DNA of 64,000 bases from Blattamonas nauphoetae (GCA_033064195.1 JARBJD010000232.1:56045-120044), one strand, 5' to 3'; numbered from the stretch's first letter, positions 47,701-60,121 are shown. Numbers and translations are program-made. The notes: generated by a model from the letters alone, not told the origin.

Positions 47701-50700
47701 AGAGGAAGTCGGTGAAGTGAATCCATTTTCCAAGTTTGCCATCTCCGCACGAACAATCCGTGAACTTCGCGTCAACTTCAATGTCTGGTTGTGTTTGAGT
47801 CGGAGAGAGGGAGACGAAGCAGCAACCGCCATGTCCGCCGGACGAGCACGAAGTGAACGACGAGTTCCTGATGACGACATAGTCCACTTGTTCGAAAGAA
47901 AGGACTCCTCCATTCCCTGTCGATGAGCAGGCTGTGAAGAAGCACGAAACGAAAGCGACATTGGAAGTGCCATCAATCTCCACTGCTCCTCCGTTTCCTC
48001 CCTCGGCAGTGCATGTGTCAAACGTGCATCCTGTGAGAGTTCCGTCACTGTTTGTGAAGAAGAGAGCACCAGCTCTTTCCCCGCTCGTGCATTTCTCAAA
48101 TCTGCAATCTGCGAAGTCTGATGACTCTGTTTTGATGTAACCTGCCGCGCCTTGAGTGGGTGAGTTTGGACTGTACCTGTTCAACGTGCTGTCGATGATT
48201 TGAACATTCGTCATTTTGAAAGTGTTGGACGTCACTTTGAGAGCACCTCCAAGCGTGCCTGTCCCGACCGATTTCGTGATGTTTGTATTTGTGATGGTCA
48301 GACTCCCAAAAAGGTTGTCGAAGTAGATGATTGCGGTGTCTTGTGTTGTGCTCTTGCATTGATCGATGAGACATCGCTTGATCTCACAACTGGTCAAGTT
48401 AATTCTCAATGCTGCACCAAACCCGGCGGACTGACAGAACTGGAACGTGCAATCCTCAATTCTCGCATTTGTACCAAGAAGAAATCCTCCGTCACCCTGG
48501 TTCTCCGACGTGCACGAGACAAAATGACTATTCGTCATGATCACGTCGAAGATACTTTGTGTATACATTCCTGCACCAAACGAATACTTCGTACCCGCCT
48601 TCGATCGACAGGAGGTGAAGTTGAGATCGTCCAATTGAGGATTGCATTTGTCAATGCACAGACCTGCTCCATTGACACCAACCGCTTCGCATTCAATGAA
48701 CTGAAGGTGCCTGAGCGCAGTGTTGTTGGAGTAAAGGTAGATTCCTCCCCCTCCATTTCCTCCATTGGTATTCGGAGCTGAACAACGTTCAAACACACAA
48801 TACTCGACTGTACTTTGTCCCAGTGAGATGTCCATTCCACCCCCAGTCTTACAGAAGCAGTCTGTGAAAGTGCAGTTTGTGACGACACTGGTTGATCCAC
48901 GCAGACTCACTCCTCCGCCGTACTGCCCACCGACACAGTCAGTGAAAGTGCACAGATGCAGCTTGACGTCATTTCCACCGGCTTCATATAAGCCACCCCC
49001 CAATGGGTTCTGCTCTGCCCCCTTCAAGGTCTTGCAGCGGATGAAGTGAGTGTTGTTGACGTGCAATTTTGGCCTGTTAAGCTGTGTCCAGTCGAGGTGT
49101 GATTGTCCAGTCCAATGTCCAGTCTCCTATTTGGGCGTCGCAGCGCTGGTAAAAATCTATTATGCTTTTGACAGCTCGATCTCAATACGAATCGTGGTTG
49201 GAGGGATGATATTAAAGAAAGCATCCACAGAATGCCTGTGAAAGAGGATATCTCCTGCCCACATACACGTGTAGAGAGTTGGGGATCGATTCATGAACAG
49301 CATGGGTTCGATCAAAGAGTGAATCTCACTCTTGGTGTTTTCTGCGTTCAGACAAGAAAAGAACGAGATACATACAAACAAATGGCATATCTCAAAGAAT
49401 GAGGAATGAATGATGTGGGATCTGATGAAAACAGAATGCGAATGAATGTGCAAATCCTCCTCTCCCTACTCTTCATGTTCTCTCGCTTTTATCATCTCCT
49501 CATCATGCTTCTTTGTACTCTTCTCTCGTTGTGTTCTTTCTCCAATTCTAGACGGCGTCTGTTTGTTAAGTTGAGTAGTCCAGATAAACATGGTGAGGAG
49601 TCAGATATAGTTCAGATTTGAAGATTTGCTGTTTCGGATCATCGCACGGGTTCGACGAGACGATAAATTTCGAGCATCCTCTTTGTACGAGGAGTTGGAG
49701 TATCGCTCACTCGCCTGATATTCTTTTGACTCTCACAGAGTGTGGATGAAACCTGAATCGACAGCGTTGATTGATAAGTTGTTTGTTGGACACCATCTGC
49801 TTCGGAACAATCACATTGGATCGATGGGAGAGAAGTTTCAGTGGTGACAAAGTTGAATCAACTTGGGAGAAGATAGAACTATAAAAATGAATATCACACC
49901 ACTTCCGAACTAAGTTTCGATTGAAGGAGATGAGGGGGGAGACTAGAAGGGGTGTTTAATTCGAGAAATGTTGTCATTTATCCTTTTCTGTTCTTCGTTT
50001 GATCCTGGACAAGTTCGAAGTGTCGATGATGGTTGGGATGAAAGGGATAATTATGGAGTTTGCGCATCGATAGAATCGTTTTTAATCACAAAGAGTAACT
50101 TAACACCGATCAATCGTCGGATATTGTTCGGATGCGTTTAGGTGAACTCGTCGTTCAACCAGTACAACTCCGCAAACATTGCTACATGTATTTTTCTAAA
50201 TGGAGTGAATGAGAAGACGTTGAAAGTGGAGAGGTGGGAATCCACACTGTAGTGATTTTGTCCCCGTTCGAGAGATGTCGCGTTCACCACATCCAATTCT
50301 GACTCCTGTTCCTCATTGTCGAAGATCAAGACAGGAAGATGATGTGCTTCAATTCCTTCTTCCTTGTTTTTCTCTCCTCCGCTTCTTTCCGCTCACCTTT
50401 AGATTCTTTCGCTATCTTCTCTTATCTGTTCCTCAGTCCCTGTTCAAATGAGAGAAGTGAATATAAGAGTGATGAAGGACAAATCAAATCAAAAAAACGT
50501 CAAAAAGAAAATAAGCGAGAGATGGCTACCGAAAATAGCAACTCCACCATCCTTGTGCATTTTGGGGCACAATTTGTCCATCATTGTGAAAGGTTCCTTT
50601 GTACACATTCGAATTTCTTTATCTTTCCACATGATGACTGTCGTTCGTTTCTTCTCAGAGCAGAAGGGGAACGAAAGATGGATTGTGTCGACTTGTCGCA

Positions 50701-53501
50701 TGTGGATGAGTGATCACTCTGTTCCTGCGAGAGATTGAGATAGAGTGTGTGAAGGAGGTGTCAATACATTGAAAAAAAAAGAGAGAAAACACTGTCAATG
50801 ACGATTCAAACCGTTGTGAGTTTGGCCACATCCAGGGCCAGCAAAACGCAGAGATGAAGACATTGCAGTGCCCAAACAAAGAGAGGAGATCTAATATTAA
50901 TCAAAAAAGTGAGAGATAAGTGGTAAAATCAAACTGCAATCGGAATTGAGAATGAACTGTGTCCCTTAATAGGTGTCGATTGGACAGTCCAGGACTGGAC
51001 AGTCCATTGGACAGTCCAATTTGGCCGACTCTTCAAAACCTCAATAAACGGGATGCACTAATTGTGTAGACTTCAGAAAAAAAATTTCAGCGAAATGTCC
51101 AGTCACGTCCAATGACGTCCAATGGTGGGTGGATCAAGTCGAGATTCACACTTGGCTAAATATGATCAAATTATCTCCATTTCGCTATTTCTTAAGTGAT
51201 TATTGTCATTTCTTTGTGAAAATGATTGAATGAGTGAATTGAGGATGAGAGAAGCAAGTCTAAAAATGAATGTCCAATAGAGGTCGATTGTCCAGTCCAA
51301 CATTGGCAACGTCCAATCCAATTAACATGCCAAGTGCAATTTGGTGGAAGAGTGGCTGTGCAATGCACAGGGACCTGAGAAGGATCTGATCGATCAGACC
51401 TTCATTGATCAGACCTAATTTTTGTTCTGAACAAACTGTTTCATTAAAAGAGAGTTTACTTTCGAAAAAAACTGTGAAATGAGTCTAATCGACCATTTGA
51501 GAGGCTATCTGGTCATAATTGATTGTTTATTGCTTGAATTGAACCGGTACGATGAAGAAAATGAAGTGAGTAATTGGTAAAAGAGGAAAATCGATACTCC
51601 TAATTAGGAAACGGATCAGACCCCCACTTCTGTGAGGTGTGATCCATGATCACACCTCATACAGTAAACTACAGACCTGATCAGGTCCCTGCCAATGCAC
51701 CTCCACCTGTTGCATAACTGTCGAGAGTGATGTTGCAGTCTGTGAACGAGCAGTCCTTCACTTCGACTGACGACCCATTTCCCAAATAGCATCCGCCTCC
51801 TTCACCGTTGAGTGCATAACAGTTTGTGAACGTGACTGATTCTAATACGACAACTCCGTTTGCCCAGCATCCTCCTCCTTGACCATTGTCTGTATGGCAG
51901 TCTACAAAATCGACAGAGTCCATGGTGATCGTTGACTTGCCTGCAAACGCAACTCCGCCACCGATACCAGTCAGATGGGAGCAGTTCGTGAACGAGCTGA
52001 ATGAAAGCGTGTGTGTGCCTGTTGGATAGAAGTTGAGTCCTCCCCCTCGTTCATGTCCGTTTCCCTCGCAATCTGTGAACTTGCAGGAGGAGACGACTGT
52101 CCACGCGATGTTCACAGTGAGGCCTCCTGTTGACGTCGACGTGCATCCAGTGAACTCGCAATTTGTGATCTGAACTGCTGCTTCTGGTGCTTTATTCATT
52201 CCCAAGAATCCTCCCCCACCGTTCCCGTAATACCCGGATCCGTCCGAGTTCGAGCAGTCTTCACACTTCACACCAGACACGACAAGTGTTGTGGTTGTTT
52301 CGGAAATGAAGTAACCCCCTCCTGCCCCTCCTTTGCAGACACATCTGTCGAACTTGTTTGTTCCTTCGAGGTTGACAGTGTCGCAGTTGTATGCACATAA
52401 ACCACCTCCATGATGACCTTGTGCCACTGTCGATACACATTCTGTGAAGGTACAGGAGATGAGAGTGAGAGAAACAGCATTTTGTCGCCAGAGGCCTGCT
52501 CCTGGTGAAGTCGATGTCATCGAGGTGAACGTGCAAGAGTCGAAAGTTGTCACTGAACCGTCTGTGCACGGATGGTCCTGATCATAAGCCTGTCCCGTCT
52601 CGGTTGTTGTGCAGTGCGAAAAAGACGTGTTTTTGAAGAGGAAGTCCCCACCCGAATTGATGTCCGAAGACACAAGTCCATACAACCCGTGCTCGCTGTG
52701 TGCCATGTCCATGCTTGAAAGGAGCTGTTTGTAATGTGTCCTGAAGTGGGGTGGCATGTTGGGGGATGCATTTGGGACGGATGAAATGTTGGTAAAGCGG
52801 CATCCCGACGAAGAAACTGAGGTGCAGGCATCGAACGAACAGGCAGTTGGCGCTGGCGATGAAACGAAAATTCCGCATTGAGGAGTCAATTTCACGGAAT
52901 GCAATGATTGGGAGAGGACAGTGATTGACAGATCAAAGTCTGTGTCCTGATGAGAGTCTTCTTGTCCACAGACCCCGACGAAGGAGTGTATAACGCCAGA
53001 TTGGGTCAATATCCTGACTTCAGTAAAAATGACCGATACTGAAGATGAAAGCCCATCTGTTTGTGAAGGGTATGATGTGACGAGATTGTTTGTTCCGAGT
53101 GTTTCGATGATCGTCTGGGCAATGAAAAGAGAAGACGAATGAAGATTGGACAAAATAGTTGATGGCCCTGTCAGTGAAATGAAGAGACTGTGAAGCTGGA
53201 GGGTGGAGTTTATTTGGCGAAATAAGTGTTGATCAGAAGTCGATGTGGCGGTGAGAGCGCTTTTCTCACTGTCGAGACCTGTGATGACAATGTGCCGATT
53301 TTCGAGAGTAAGAGAATGTAATATCTCAATTCTGTCTTCAATATGTAAGTTTATGGTCGGGCCAGGATGCGTTTTCATGAGAGACGACACATCTTGGGCA
53401 GATTGAGAGTGGATATGTTCGAATTGGTCGTCAAAGATACGAGAATCTTTGGTTCTACCGAAGGAAAAGACAATGAGAAGAAGTTGAAAGGTTGTCATCA
53501 C
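44735..53501 (-). CDS. Secreted right-handed beta-helix protein, 2,053 residues, split by two insertions
   Basis: The N-terminal part is 53501-51692 (signal peptide MMTTFQLLLIVFSFG), then 26 nt at 51359-51334, then 49060-44735. Taking out the insertions with one copy of each target duplication gives 6,162 nt, exactly 2,054 codons, with GGGALHSHSSTKLHVNNTHF across the joins. Beta-helix repeats fill residues 270-1080 (CTFTSM, CTFTEC, CEFTGC, CKFTDC, CTFTDC and many GGG turns). Later linkers carry a Cys motif: SGLCGSQSAPCYSLD, TCGYFDKLCGTLK and GTDCGSTPATACKTID. No membrane helix or kinase-like domain follows, so it is probably a secreted or surface-bound member of the same family as the 28-kb receptor. 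Confidence 0.85.
49070..51333. mobile_element. Non-autonomous Mutator-like element, 2,264 bp, 9-bp target duplication
   Basis: GTGCAATTT occurs directly at 49061-49069 and 51334-51342 (on the host strand AAATTGCAC). Inside these the ends are TGGCCTGTTAA and, inverted, TGGCATGTTAA. Near both ends there are clustered subterminal motifs GTCCAGTCC/GGACTGGAC (about 49087-49125, 50970-51020 and 51270-51310). No transposase is recognisable; open frames such as 50339-50713 are short and low in complexity. A 9-bp duplication with subterminal repeats points to the Mutator superfamily (inference). It interrupts the beta-helix gene. Confidence 0.8.
51368..51691. mobile_element. hAT-like MITE, 324 bp, 8-bp target duplication
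   Basis: The ends are CAGGGACCTGA and its inverse TCAGGTCCCTG. Flanking 8-mers GCAATGCA (51360-51367) and CCAATGCA (51692-51699) match at seven of eight positions. CAGGG ends with an 8-bp duplication are typical of hAT elements. Near the right end lies a hairpin (51633-51659) with 12-bp arms around a 3-base loop. The interior is non-coding. It sits 26 bp from the larger insertion in the same gene. Confidence 0.85.
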
Positions 53502-53738
53502 TGTTTCGACAAGATCTCACCCATAACATCGGAAGCCACTCAAAAAACACCGGAACCACAAATAGGCTTGACCAAGTGAAGGAATGATAATTGGTGTCAT
53601 TTATCCCTTCGTTTTGAATACATCACCTTGGCTAATTCGTGTGTTGAGCAAGAGTTTTAATTGAAGTCTGGTAGAAACGAACAATGGGAAGATCCTCGCA
53701 GCGATTCTTTGGAAGAAGAAGCACTTTCTGTGAACCCC

Positions 53739-54752
53739 ATGAATCACATATATTTTCAACATTCAACGAAATTACCTTCAACAGTCAGCCCTTTGCAAGA
53801 ACCCTTCCTGATATTCGCTGTAAACTCAGAATTGTCGTCCAATGACCCATCAGCCATTTTTTGTTCACTTGTTGCCCTTGTGAAAGCTGAATTTCCTTTT
53901 AACAAGCCCCTTCAAAACAAAGCTGTCCAATTTTTGAGACATCTCACACCACTTCCGAGCCACGGAGATGCTACAGAACAACTAGTTTCAGTCCTCGTTC
54001 CCTCTTCAATCCAATCACCATCTAGTTTTTTTCTTGAGAGTATTCTCACTCTTTTGTCATCTCCACACTCGACAGTGGTTTCTGAAGCGTTATCACTCAT
54101 CCACCAAACAACAAAGCTTTCTTACTCAAGTACTCAACTCCATCTCGTGGAATCAGATTTCATCGCCAACATCTTCGCGATTGTTCAACCTCAAACTCTG
54201 CCAATTTCAGAAAATGAAACGATGCTCAAAAGTCTCGTCAACATCCTCATCTATAGCCTCGACCTCGCTTTTCCATCAACTCTCAGGATCCTTGAAATCA
54301 CAGCTGCAGTCGAAAAATACAACCATCATAATATGATCCTTCAGAAGGTCGTGATCCCATCGTCTCAATTTCTGAAATTTCTGATCAAAAATCGATATAT
54401 GCTCAATGGAGACTTGGTCTACCTCATGAATATTTTGGGCGTATTCCTTGAAATAGGTCCATTTTCCACTCCTATTTTGGAATATGTTCTCGCATCTCCG
54501 ATCGTGATGGCATTCTCAAGTTGTCTTTCACTCTTCGAAGAACATGATCAGAAGTGGGCAACTTACTGCGTCATCATCAATTTCCTCAAAAATTGGAAGA
54601 AAGCACGCCCAGAAGTGGTCAAATCTGGAAAACGGATTGTTCAAGCACTGTTTTCGGAAGGCTTCGAAAACACCCTCGAACAGCTGCTTTTTCATACCTT
54701 TCGAGACCTGTTACAAGTCATGGGAGCGAATGTAAACGACGAAAAACGGTGA
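53739..54752 (+). CDS. Armadillo-like helical-repeat protein
   Basis: About 337 residues from the ATG at 53739; the frame is open further upstream to 53661, and an additional 5' exon is possible because another ATG (53682, MGRSSQ, an N-myristoylation-like start as in the 3.7-kb gene) lies in a different frame. The protein is Leu-rich and helical with no catalytic motif. The segment FFLESILTLLSSPHSTVVSEALSLIHQ (given here in the family pattern F-x2-S-x3-LLS-x2-HS) aligns with the gene at 3742-4978, as does the ending around LLQVMGANVN versus LNFLGVNA. Membrane attachment through a lipidated N-terminus is possible but unproven. Confidence 0.8.
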   Translation: MNHIYFQHSTKLPSTVSPLQEPFLIFAVNSELSSNDPSAIFCSLVALVKAEFPFNKPLQNKAVQFLRHLTPLPSHGDATEQLVSVLVPSSIQSPSSFFLESILTLLSSPHSTVVSEALSLIHQTTKLSYSSTQLHLVESDFIANIFAIVQPQTLPISENETMLKSLVNILIYSLDLAFPSTLRILEITAAVEKYNHHNMILQKVVIPSSQFLKFLIKNRYMLNGDLVYLMNILGVFLEIGPFSTPILEYVLASPIVMAFSSCLSLFEEHDQKWATYCVIINFLKNWKKARPEVVKSGKRIVQALFSEGFENTLEQLLFHTFRDLLQVMGANVNDEKR

Positions 54753-55653
54753 GAACTCGATTCGAAACAAACCACAGCTTTTTTTCAAGATGCACCGTTT
54801 TATTGTCTCTACAGACAATTGATCTTCGTCAATTCCATCAGGAAATCCATGCTGACATCGTTCTACAGACAATTGTAATGTTCGTGTGAACCCGATCCAG
54901 TCGCCAATCCTTTGGAAAGCTGAACTGGACTATAAGCACATTGTGGGACACCACACCTTGTATATTCTAGTTTTAAAGATATTGTGATTTATTGGAAGCT
55001 TTTATTCTTTGACAATCTGTCACCTTGCGGAAAAAACCATCAGTGTTTCGATCTCCTTCCAGAGATCTGAGTGAGAACTCTTGCTCTTCTTCAGCAAGAA
55101 ATCAGAGTTTTCTGACCTCTTCGTTTCTTTTTCTTTCGAGATTGATACAATCACGACCTTTGTCTTGGCAGTTGGATCTCATCAAAACTTGAATCTCACA
55201 TCTCGATGCATGAATTTTTGGTCATTTCCCTGTCCGCCTTTATCGAACAATTCCCAAGAGTTTAGATGATGAAAGGAGTTTGTTGAAAAACGGTTCGTCT
55301 CAAATCGAGAAAATCTTGATTCAATGTCTCAAATGTAAAGCACTTTTTCTCTCTCAACTTGGAATCACTTTGGATGAGTGATTCTAAACAGGGAAGAAAA
55401 ACCTTCTTCAACCGAATACCAACCACGTATTGTCTTTTCATTCGCAGAGAAATCTGCAGTGATTCAAGAATACGAAGTCGATGACTCCATCACACAGTAG
55501 AGAACAATTGTGGTTCAAAACACGGTGAAAAAGAAAAAATAGTGATCTTATGACGAGAATCAACACCTCAACAAAAAGAAAAACTCACAAAATGAGGACA
55601 ATCGCATGGAAAATGACACCGACAGAAACAGTAATTGAGAATGGAAATAAACG
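54753..55653. other. Intergenic region between convergent genes
   Basis: AT-rich with no supported gene. TCTACAGACAATTG occurs twice (54811 and 54864) within about 65 bp, a small direct repeat. Short open frames have no domain. Both neighbours end into this stretch, so it holds two 3' ends. Confidence 0.6.
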
Positions 55654-58454
55654 TTACTCCATCGATTCCAGCAGCCCATCATCGCTTTCTTCCTCCTCCG
55701 CCGGTTTATTCTCCTGCTGGGTTGGAGTTACAATCATAAACCTGTTAAAAATGCCTTGCATTGTGTTGAACGAATTCTTGCCCGTTTCGGCTTCTCTTTT
55801 CACTTTCTCTGCAATCTCTTCCGCGGAGAGAAGTGGGGGCGAGGGGAGTGATGGAGGAATGGATGGATCATCGTCTCCGCGTGCTGGTGACTGCTCCTTC
55901 ATGTCTGTTTGCTCTTCTCCCTCCATGTTCTCTTCTGATTCTTCCTCCCCCCTTCTCACTTGGTTCTTTGACCCAAGCACCAATCCTTTGTTCTGGGAGA
56001 ATGAGATGAAAGTGGTTGTTGGTTCCCCAAACTCGTTTTCTTCATTATCGTCCTTGCTCCCCTCCATTCCTCCCTTCTCTTCATCAATCTTCTCTTCTTT
56101 CCTCTCTTCCTCCTTCTTGTTCCTCGCCGGTGGAGGAGGTGGTTTTCTCGTCGGTCTTTTCGCCGTGTTCATCCCACTTTGTGAATTAGCGATTGCGGAG
56201 TCTGATCCACCTCCAGAAGGATGTTCATTCGGTGGGAGTGTGTGGAGTGATGTGGGAGTGTTCAGAGCAGAGTTGGATACCGTTGAAGTAATACCTTCAT
56301 TTTTCTGTGAAAGTGGTGATGGTGAAATGTTCGTGGTTGGGGCGGGAGGAGGACGTGTAGGTGGTTTCGGGAGAGGTGATGGGGAGACAGAGGCTGGCAA
56401 GGAAGACGACAACACAGGATTGCGAGGTGAGACGGACCCATTTGTGTTGACGCTGTTCGATGGCGATGAAACCCGGTCGAATGTTGTTGAAGAACTGAAT
56501 ATGGATGGAGGTGCTCTGTTTGGCGTGCTGGGGGATATTTCGGGCACAGGATAGTAACTTGGAGGAGGAGTGGGTGGTTTTGGTTTAGTTGTGGGCTGCG
56601 AAATTGATATTCCGTGCTTTTTGTGAATTGATGCGACCAACGCACGAGGGACAGAAATAGGAACTGATTTCTGCTTTTTGTAGATCACCAAAAGATGGTT
56701 GAGGAGTATGAATTCCGCCACATTCAGAGCCCCGTCCTTGTCGACGTCACTAAGATGCCAAATCTCGCCCAATGCTTCAGATGTTATGGAGTCGTTCTTT
56801 GTCATCCATTTCTTCGCTTCTTCTCCACTCAGAGTGTAACTAAGGGGATCCTTGGAAGATGGCAGACCGCAATTCGGTTTATGTGGATTCAGTCCACACA
56901 TTTTGAAAAAGAGCTTTTTGTATTCTTGAGCCTTCGCATCGTCAATCTGCCACATTTTCCCGAATGTCGCTTCGACTTCAAATGGATTCACAACTCCTCC
57001 ATTCTCCGCCGAGATCGAATCAAAGAATTGAGGAAGGTGTTTGCCCAAAATGTTGGAGCAAGCTCGAATTTCATCGTCTGCGATTTTCGAAAATTGATTG
57101 AAATCAAGTTTTTCGAGTCTCCGTTGCATGTTCGCGACTGGCGGAAAGTCGTTCACCGAAAATCCAAATTTACGGGAGATAAAGTCATATATGTTTGGGA
57201 GATCGTGTATTAGCTGGTTAGAAAGATTATATGGATGATATAAGGCAGACCTGCTCTTTCTTCTTCTCTTTTCCGAATGTTCGCATTTCGGTTTTGAGAT
57301 GTGACGTCAACGCTGCGATGCATCGAACCATTTTAATTCTTTTGGCCATCTCGTTGATTCGTTTCTGCACATTCTCTCTCGGCAGCATTCCTAATGCACG
57401 AAGTAATGCAGCCTGCTCGTCGTGGAGAAGTTGAGCTGTACTGTCAGGTGGATTAGAATGGGCCCAAAATGACCCAACATATACTTTCACAACTTCTGGT
57501 GTGTTGAATGCGCGGCTTAGCGACCACATTAGTGCCCCATAGACCCGAATTAAGGTTTCTTTCTCGAAGATGTCTGCTTTGTTTAGGATCACGTGGATTT
57601 TGTCTTCATTGCCCTGGAGAGCGCTTATGACTTCCTTCATTTCATCGCATATGTCCAGTTTATTGGCATCGAACATAATAATGATCATGTCAGATCGTGT
57701 TGCAAACCATCGAACAACCTGAATAAAATCATACGCTCGCCCAGATTTCTGCTTATCTCCGCTCAGAACGCCTGGAGAGTCGATCAAATTGATGTATTTG
57801 AGAAATGGTGAGTCGGAGAACGCGACTTTGAATCGACTCAAGAAGCCTGACCCGAAAGCATCCAGTCCTTGATAGGGAAGGTTAGCTTGTATTGCTGCTG
57901 CATGGCTGACATAAGATGAAAGAGATAAAGGATGAGAGAGACCCTGGGAGTTGAGCTTCACTGTCTCCATGGAGGATTGAGACAAATCCATCGGTTGTTG
58001 GTTCTGGCCTGAATTGAAGGAATGGAGAAGTGTGAAAAGAAACCCTATAAATTGGCCAGGATATGGCTTTCCAATTAGATATTCGACAAAACTGGTCTGG
58101 AGAAAGAAGATTTGGAGATCGATGATGAATGATCGATGAAATCTGAACCTTTCCAACAGAATATTGACCTTAAAACACGAGTGGCAATGATAAAGAAAGG
58201 AATTTCATACCAAGAAGCATCACGTTTGGGTTTGAATCAAAGTAGGAATCTTGCAGAGGCTGTCTATCCAGAGTTGAAGGTAGAATCGTCACATGTAAAA
58301 TAAAAGATATGGTATACCCAACAAATTGTTCGAAATGACATTTCTGTTCCAATGGACGTACCGAGGATCGATATACTCGTTTCAGTCCGTGAATAATGTC
58401 TTGATGGCGTGGATCTTTCTCCGTGACAACAACTTTAGCTTGTGAGCCATCCAT
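55654..58454 (-). CDS. EHD: EHD-family dynamin-like ATPase with EH domain and proline-rich tail
   Basis: Seven exons: 58454-58318, 58263-58211, 58168-58149, 58096-58044, 58008-57943, 57905-57251 and 57213-55654. Introns are 54, 42, 52, 35, 37 and 37 nt, and the total is exactly 848 codons. EHD proteins bind ATP, oligomerise on membranes and drive tubulation and endocytic recycling. Seen here: GLKRVYRSSVRPLEQ at the N-terminus, Walker A GQYSVGKT (mostly from a 20-nt microexon), IGPEPTTDGF (switch I), DSPGVLSGDKQ (switch II), FDANKLDI, VLNKADI and GALMWSL. A FGKEKKK lipid-binding region follows. The C-terminal EH domain has a canonical EF-hand loop DVDKDGALNVAEF near residue 485. Unlike animal EHDs of about 540 residues, a roughly 300-residue Pro/Ser/Glu tail follows, with PPPPPAR-type sites for SH3 or WW partners. 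Confidence 0.95.
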
Positions 58455-58813
58455 TGTTCAGAGTAAATAGATATGATTGCTTTGAACGAAATAGATTGTA
58501 ATTGAAGTGCAAAAGGCTCCTTCACAACGCGCTGCGTGGTGATTTTTTTTCTGTGGAACGGATCAACCGAATGAACTCCATATGTCAACATTCTGCTCCC
58601 CACAATGCAAAATAGTCAAAAACACAGGAAACCCATGCCAGAAGAAGAGTTAAAACAATGGGTGAGTGTCAAACTGGTGTGAAATGGAACGATATCCATC
58701 TGGAGCATAAACAGAGAGCAGAACCTCAATCAAAGAATGAGAATGATAAAAAGATAGAGCAACAACAGAAGTCGTTACAAGAATGACAAAATGAGATGAA
58801 ATTGACTATTGGC

Positions 58814-59724
58814 TTAGTCTTTAGCTTGCAGCTTGCGAAGAGCACGGCAGGAATAACTCAGCCCAAGGGCAGCGAGAGGAGTGACGAAGAACGAGCCGAT
58901 ATAGAACTGTTTTGCATTTGGTTCAGCTGGATTGACAAATGCGTACGTCCACCTAAACGAGGGGCGGAAGGGGATATAAGCGAAATAAGAGGAAAATGAG
59001 AACAGACATATTGATTGCAAAATGTTGAATCCAACAGAACACCACGTAGGCTGTGCCAGCGAGGGAATGGATGTAGAACCGACGAGGTTGGAGCTGGATG
59101 CGAGTGAGGAAGAAGACGTCGGAGAAGATGAGGAGGAACGATATTCCATGTGGGACGATGACAAAAACGACGTAGGCGGGTGACGGGACGCTAAAAATGG
59201 GTTCGATTGAAAATGAGAGAAACATACTCAACGGGATAATTGGGATGGATGATTACCCAATACACATACGCAGCGACAAACGAGAGGACAAGGGCGAGCT
59301 CGGCGAAGATGTAGACGGACTTATCCGTCACAGTGACTGTATACGATGAGTCTTGATGCTTTTGTTTCTTTTGGGGTGAACAGGCGCCAGGTTTGTATTG
59401 GAGAGCAAACTAGAGAGTATATTGACGAGATGAAGGCGATAAAAAGGGAGGCAGACGATGAAGTACAACAGAACGGTGACTGAGCTCCAGGTAGTATATT
59501 TGTGTAGATTTAGACAATCACCTGCGAAATAGAGAGGAAAAGGGCGAAAAAAGATGAAAAGAAGGAGTTTGCAGACAGGCAATGCAAGCCACAAGAAAAA
59601 CAGCCCAGGAGATCAAAATCACCTTCCGAAGAGAATAAATGCGCTTTTGAGTCTCAAGATCGGACGAAGGATACATCAACGATGGATTAATCCAGGTGGG
59701 CTTGATGTTTGTGAGGAAGGACAT
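58814..59724 (-). CDS. Rolling-stone-like multi-pass membrane protein
   Basis: Five exons: 59724-59577, 59521-59457, 59409-59228, 59190-59008 and 58952-58814. Introns are 55, 47, 37 and 55 nt; the total is 239 codons in frame. Six hydrophobic helices are visible, beginning with VILISWAVFLVACIAC and ending with GSFFVTPLAALGLSYSC. Motifs resembling rolling-stone/Pr6Pr membrane proteins include VPHGISFLLIFSDVFF (an HG-x7-D pattern in a helix), RFYIHSLAGTAYVVFCWIQ and a following W-x-Y-x-F segment. The cellular role of that family in protists is unknown. The start MSFLTNIKPTWINPS is the only upstream ATG in frame. The family call rests on motif memory and deserves a profile search. Confidence 0.75.
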
Positions 59725-60121
59725 GGATGGAGCTGTGAGATTGCTGAATAAAGGGTTGCCTTCTATTGAAAAACGAGTCAGATAAGTTCTCTCGCGGACA
59801 GTTTCATGTCAAAAGATCATTGAAATCGAACCATCACCATTGAAGGAGATACAATTTGACTCAATCTTCCAGAATTCGATCGACCCTCTGATTGTATCGA
59901 AACCAAATCCGATTCAGACGTTCAAGATTCAAGATCCCATTTTTGGGAGAATGAACAAGTCTGAATGAATATAAAAGATGGTGTTTTTCGTGTGCCCCTT
60001 GTCCTCAAATATCTCACCAAAACCGAGCGAATGTGGCAGTATTCCTTAGAGAGTTCGACACAAGATGAAATAAATGAAAAATTGATCAATAGGTCCAAAA
60101 CATTGAAAAAAGCATGTACAA

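Noticed and set aside
50339-50713. Protein gene within the 2.3-kb Mutator-like element
   Set aside because: 124 codons with no transposase motif, no repeats and no splice support; the element appears non-autonomous.
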